This document shows positions 5,590 through 7,269 of a stretch of DNA of 7,269 bases, one piece after another. The position numbers and the translations under genes are program-made. Source of the stretch: an uncultured Actinomycetes bacterium (GTDB lineage Bacteria; Actinomycetota; Acidimicrobiia; Acidimicrobiales; Microtrichaceae); assembly GCA_903941145.1 (NCBI GenBank), contig CAJANQ010000385.1, positions 1 to 7,269 on the forward strand. Reading direction: 5' to 3'. A model generated the notes under the pieces. It made no database searches and was not told the origin of the DNA. It worked only from the letters and a program-made list of their open reading frames with translations. The stretch's first letter is position 1. Each line of letters begins with the position of its first letter.

Positions 5590-6546
5590 GTGAGCACGTC
5601 CGGCAACTCCGACCTGAGGTCGGCCACCACGATCGGCTACCTGGGCCCCGAGGGCACCTTCACCGAGCAGGCCATGCACGGCGAGGCCGACCTGGCCGCC
5701 CTGCAGTCGGTCCCGTTCGCCTCCATGCCCGACGTCCTCTTTGCCGTGCACGAGGGCGCCGTCGACCTGGGCGTGGTGCCCATCGAGAACGCCATCGAGG
5801 GCACCGTCAACGCCACCATCGACACGCTCGCGTTCGACGTCGACCTGCTCATCCAGCGCGAGCTGGTCCAGCGGGTCCAGCACAACCTGCTGACCGTGCC
5901 CGGCGCCCCGCTCGACGGCATCACCAAGGTCGTCTCCATCCCGGTCGCCACCGCCCAGTGCCGCACCTGGCTGCGCGCGCAGCTCCCCGATGTCGCCCAG
6001 GGCGCCGCCAACTCCACCGCCGAGGCCGCCCGTGCCGTGGCCGAGGCCGGCGACCCGTCCGTGGCCGCCATCGCCAACCTGCGCGCGGCCGAGGTCTACG
6101 GGCTCGACGTGGCCGCCGCCGACATCGAGGACCATCCCGAGAACCGCACCCGGTTCGTGGTGGTGGGCCGCAACGCCGTGCCGGCACCCACCGGCCACGA
6201 CAAGACGTCGATCGTCGTCTACCAGCAGGCCGACCGGCCGGGCTCGCTGCTCTCGATCCTCCAGGAGTTCGCGGCGCGGGCCATCAACCTGACGCTGCTG
6301 CTGTCACGGCCGACCAAGACCTCGCTCGGCGACTACTGCTTCCTGCTCGAGCTCGACGGCCACATCGCGGACGAGGTCGTGGCCGACTGCCTGCGCCAGC
6401 TCAAGACCAAGCAGGGCGACGTGAAGTTCCTGGGCTCGTACCCCGCCGCGGGCGACCAGGCCCCTGCCGTCCGGTCCGCCGCCGACACTGCGACCGACGA
6501 CGCGGCCGGCTGGCTCGACGACCTGCGCAGCCGCATCGACGACTGA
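5590..6546 (+). CDS. pheA: Prephenate dehydratase with C-terminal ACT domain
   Basis: Converts prephenate to phenylpyruvate, the committed step to phenylalanine; cytosolic. This is the monofunctional form, 318 residues, with no chorismate mutase domain. The catalytic part carries GYLGPEGTFTEQA (16-28), PIENAIEGTV (64-73), STAEAA (142-147) and NRTRFVVVG (185-193), whose T187-R188-F189 is the TRF motif with the catalytic threonine. The ACT domain (about 206-282) contains RPGSLLSIL (216-224), matching the GALV region. The second phenylalanine-binding motif, normally ESRP, reads LSRP (238-241) with leucine in place of glutamate, so feedback inhibition may be altered. Residues 288-318 form an Ala/Asp-rich tail outside the domains. 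The start is GTG at 5590, supported by the TAACCT box 6 nt upstream and by its position 15 residues before the first motif. It is divergent from the aminotransferase and followed after 46 bp by a DUF2071 gene. Confidence 0.97.
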   Translation: MSTSGNSDLRSATTIGYLGPEGTFTEQAMHGEADLAALQSVPFASMPDVLFAVHEGAVDLGVVPIENAIEGTVNATIDTLAFDVDLLIQRELVQRVQHNLLTVPGAPLDGITKVVSIPVATAQCRTWLRAQLPDVAQGAANSTAEAARAVAEAGDPSVAAIANLRAAEVYGLDVAAADIEDHPENRTRFVVVGRNAVPAPTGHDKTSIVVYQQADRPGSLLSILQEFAARAINLTLLLSRPTKTSLGDYCFLLELDGHIADEVVADCLRQLKTKQGDVKFLGSYPAAGDQAPAVRSAADTATDDAAGWLDDLRSRIDD

Positions 6547-6564
6547 CCCGACCCGCATGTGCCG

Positions 6565-6584
6565 GTCCTCCCGTCCGGGGGGAC
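6565..6584 (+). terminator. Hairpin between pheA and the DUF2071 gene
   Basis: GTCCTCCC (6565-6572) pairs with GGGGGGAC (6577-6584) as an 8-bp stem with one G-U pair and a GTCC loop. It starts 19 nt after the pheA stop and ends 8 nt before the DUF2071 ATG. No T tract follows. It could attenuate readthrough from pheA or hide the G-rich stretch that would otherwise be the ribosome-binding site of the next gene. Chance is possible in DNA this GC-rich. Confidence 0.3.
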
Positions 6585-6592
6585 ACTGCGCC

Positions 6593-7269
6593 ATGACCGT
6601 CGCCACCGACCCGCCTCCCGAGGCGGTCACCACCACGTGCCCCCGGCCGGTGCGACGGCCAGTCATGCTCCAGGGCTGGCACGACCTGACCTCGGTGCAC
6701 TGGCGGTACGACCCCGACGTGGTGCAGTCCGTCCTGCCGGACGGGCTGCGGGTCGACACCTGCGACGGTGCGGCGTGGGTCGGGCTGATCCCCTTCCACA
6801 TGCGGCGCATCCGGGTGCCCGGGACGCCGCCGCTGGGCCGCTTCTCGACCTTCCCCGAGACCAACGTCCGCACGTATGTGGTCGCGCCGGACGGTCGGCG
6901 GGCCGTGTGGTTCTGCAGCCTGGACGTGTCCCGCCTGGCTCCCGCCGTCGTGGCCCGCACCACCTACGGCCTGCCCTACTGCTGGGGCCCGATGTCGATC
7001 ACCCACGACGCGCCCGACACCGTCGAGTACACGGCGTCCCGACGGTGGCCGAACCGAGGACCGAGCAGCCGGATCGCCGTCCGCAAGGGCGCGCCGGTGG
7101 CTGAGGCCGACCTGACCGAGCTCGAACGGTTCCTCAGCGCGCGGTGGGCACTGGCGTCGAGGTTCCTGGGCGTGGACCTGTGGGCCGACGTCGACCATCC
7201 GCAGTGGGTGCTGCACCGCTCAGAACTGCTCGAGTGCGACGACTCGCTGGTCACCGCGACCGGCCTGCC
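6593..7269 (+). CDS. DUF2071 (YqjF-like) family protein, C-terminus beyond window
   Basis: Open from ATG at 6593 to the window edge, 225 complete codons with no stop. Family landmarks appear in order: DLTSVHWRYDPDVVQSVLPD (31-50), DTCDGAAWVGLIPFHM (55-70), FPETNVRTYV (87-96), VWFCSLD (105-111), ARTTYGLPY (121-129) and FLSARWAL (180-187). DUF2071 proteins resemble an acetoacetate-decarboxylase-like fold and are usually about 230-260 residues, so little is missing here. The biochemical function of the family is not established, and I assign none. No signal peptide or membrane segment is evident. The N-terminal 24 residues are Pro/Thr/Arg-rich, and an ATG at 6665 just before the conserved region is an alternative start. 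The true start is not decided by a clear ribosome-binding site; a GGGGGGA run lies about 9-10 nt upstream but is inside a predicted hairpin. It may be cotranscribed with pheA, with no functional link apparent. Confidence 0.9.
   Translation, partial: MTVATDPPPEAVTTTCPRPVRRPVMLQGWHDLTSVHWRYDPDVVQSVLPDGLRVDTCDGAAWVGLIPFHMRRIRVPGTPPLGRFSTFPETNVRTYVVAPDGRRAVWFCSLDVSRLAPAVVARTTYGLPYCWGPMSITHDAPDTVEYTASRRWPNRGPSSRIAVRKGAPVAEADLTELERFLSARWALASRFLGVDLWADVDHPQWVLHRSELLECDDSLVTATGL

Noticed and set aside
3857..5593. 578-residue plus-strand open frame, the longest in the window
   Set aside because: It spans the antisense of the aminotransferase, part of the membrane protein gene and the divergent promoter gap. 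The translation is low-complexity and matches nothing, while the minus-strand frames encode complete recognisable or membrane proteins.
5403..6596. 397-residue plus-strand frame overlapping pheA
   Set aside because: It is a frame-shifted shadow of pheA with Arg/Gly/His-rich content; pheA itself has every family motif.
1..7269. CRISPR arrays, tRNA or rRNA genes, insertion sequences, toxin-antitoxin or phage genes
   Set aside because: Looked for by eye on both strands. No regular repeats with spacers, no cloverleaf-like segments in the short gaps and no transposase or integrase motifs were found; almost all of the window is occupied by seven ordinary genes.

Overview
This 7.3-kb window is high-GC bacterial DNA with a strong G/C bias at third codon positions and no RNA gene, mobile element, CRISPR array or phage signature. 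The gene set is chromosomal and housekeeping-like: a membrane transporter, a metallo-beta-lactamase-fold hydrolase, a fatty acid desaturase, a class III aminotransferase, monofunctional PheA and a DUF2071 protein. Together with the base composition and the apparently leaderless promoters, it suggests an actinobacterium. A deep lineage such as Acidimicrobiia is possible, but that is a guess. Seven genes are called; two of them run off the window ends.

Layout from left to right. Positions 1-1931 hold two minus-strand genes that look like an operon: an MBL-fold hydrolase (1248-1931) followed by an AI-2E/PerM-family membrane protein (1-1203, C-terminus outside the window). A 41-bp divergent gap separates them from a plus-strand membrane fatty acid desaturase (1973-2971). 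The convergent gap 2972-3154 begins with a C-rich, G-poor tract and ends in nested inverted repeats including a perfect 16-bp palindrome; it probably terminates transcription from both sides. Next come a minus-strand polytopic membrane protein of unknown family (3155-4195) and, 27 bp upstream of it, a GABA-aminotransferase-like PLP enzyme (4223-5482), probably cotranscribed. A 107-bp divergent gap leads to plus-strand pheA (5590-6546) and then a DUF2071 protein (6593 to the window end).

The most coherent regulatory signal is that all four genes facing a divergent gap have a TANNNT -10-like hexamer ending 6 or 7 nt before the start codon. That spacing predicts leaderless mRNAs. The genes inside the putative operons lack this arrangement; one of them has a Shine-Dalgarno-like GGGGGA.

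The genes do not form one obvious pathway. PheA makes phenylpyruvate for phenylalanine synthesis, the desaturase modifies acyl chains, and the aminotransferase handles an omega-amino acid or similar amine. I see no convincing new defence, mobile or biosynthetic system. The items most worth a second look are the unassigned four-histidine membrane protein, a Glu-to-Leu change in the phenylalanine-binding ESRP motif of PheA, the repeated leaderless-promoter layout and the structured convergent intergenic region.
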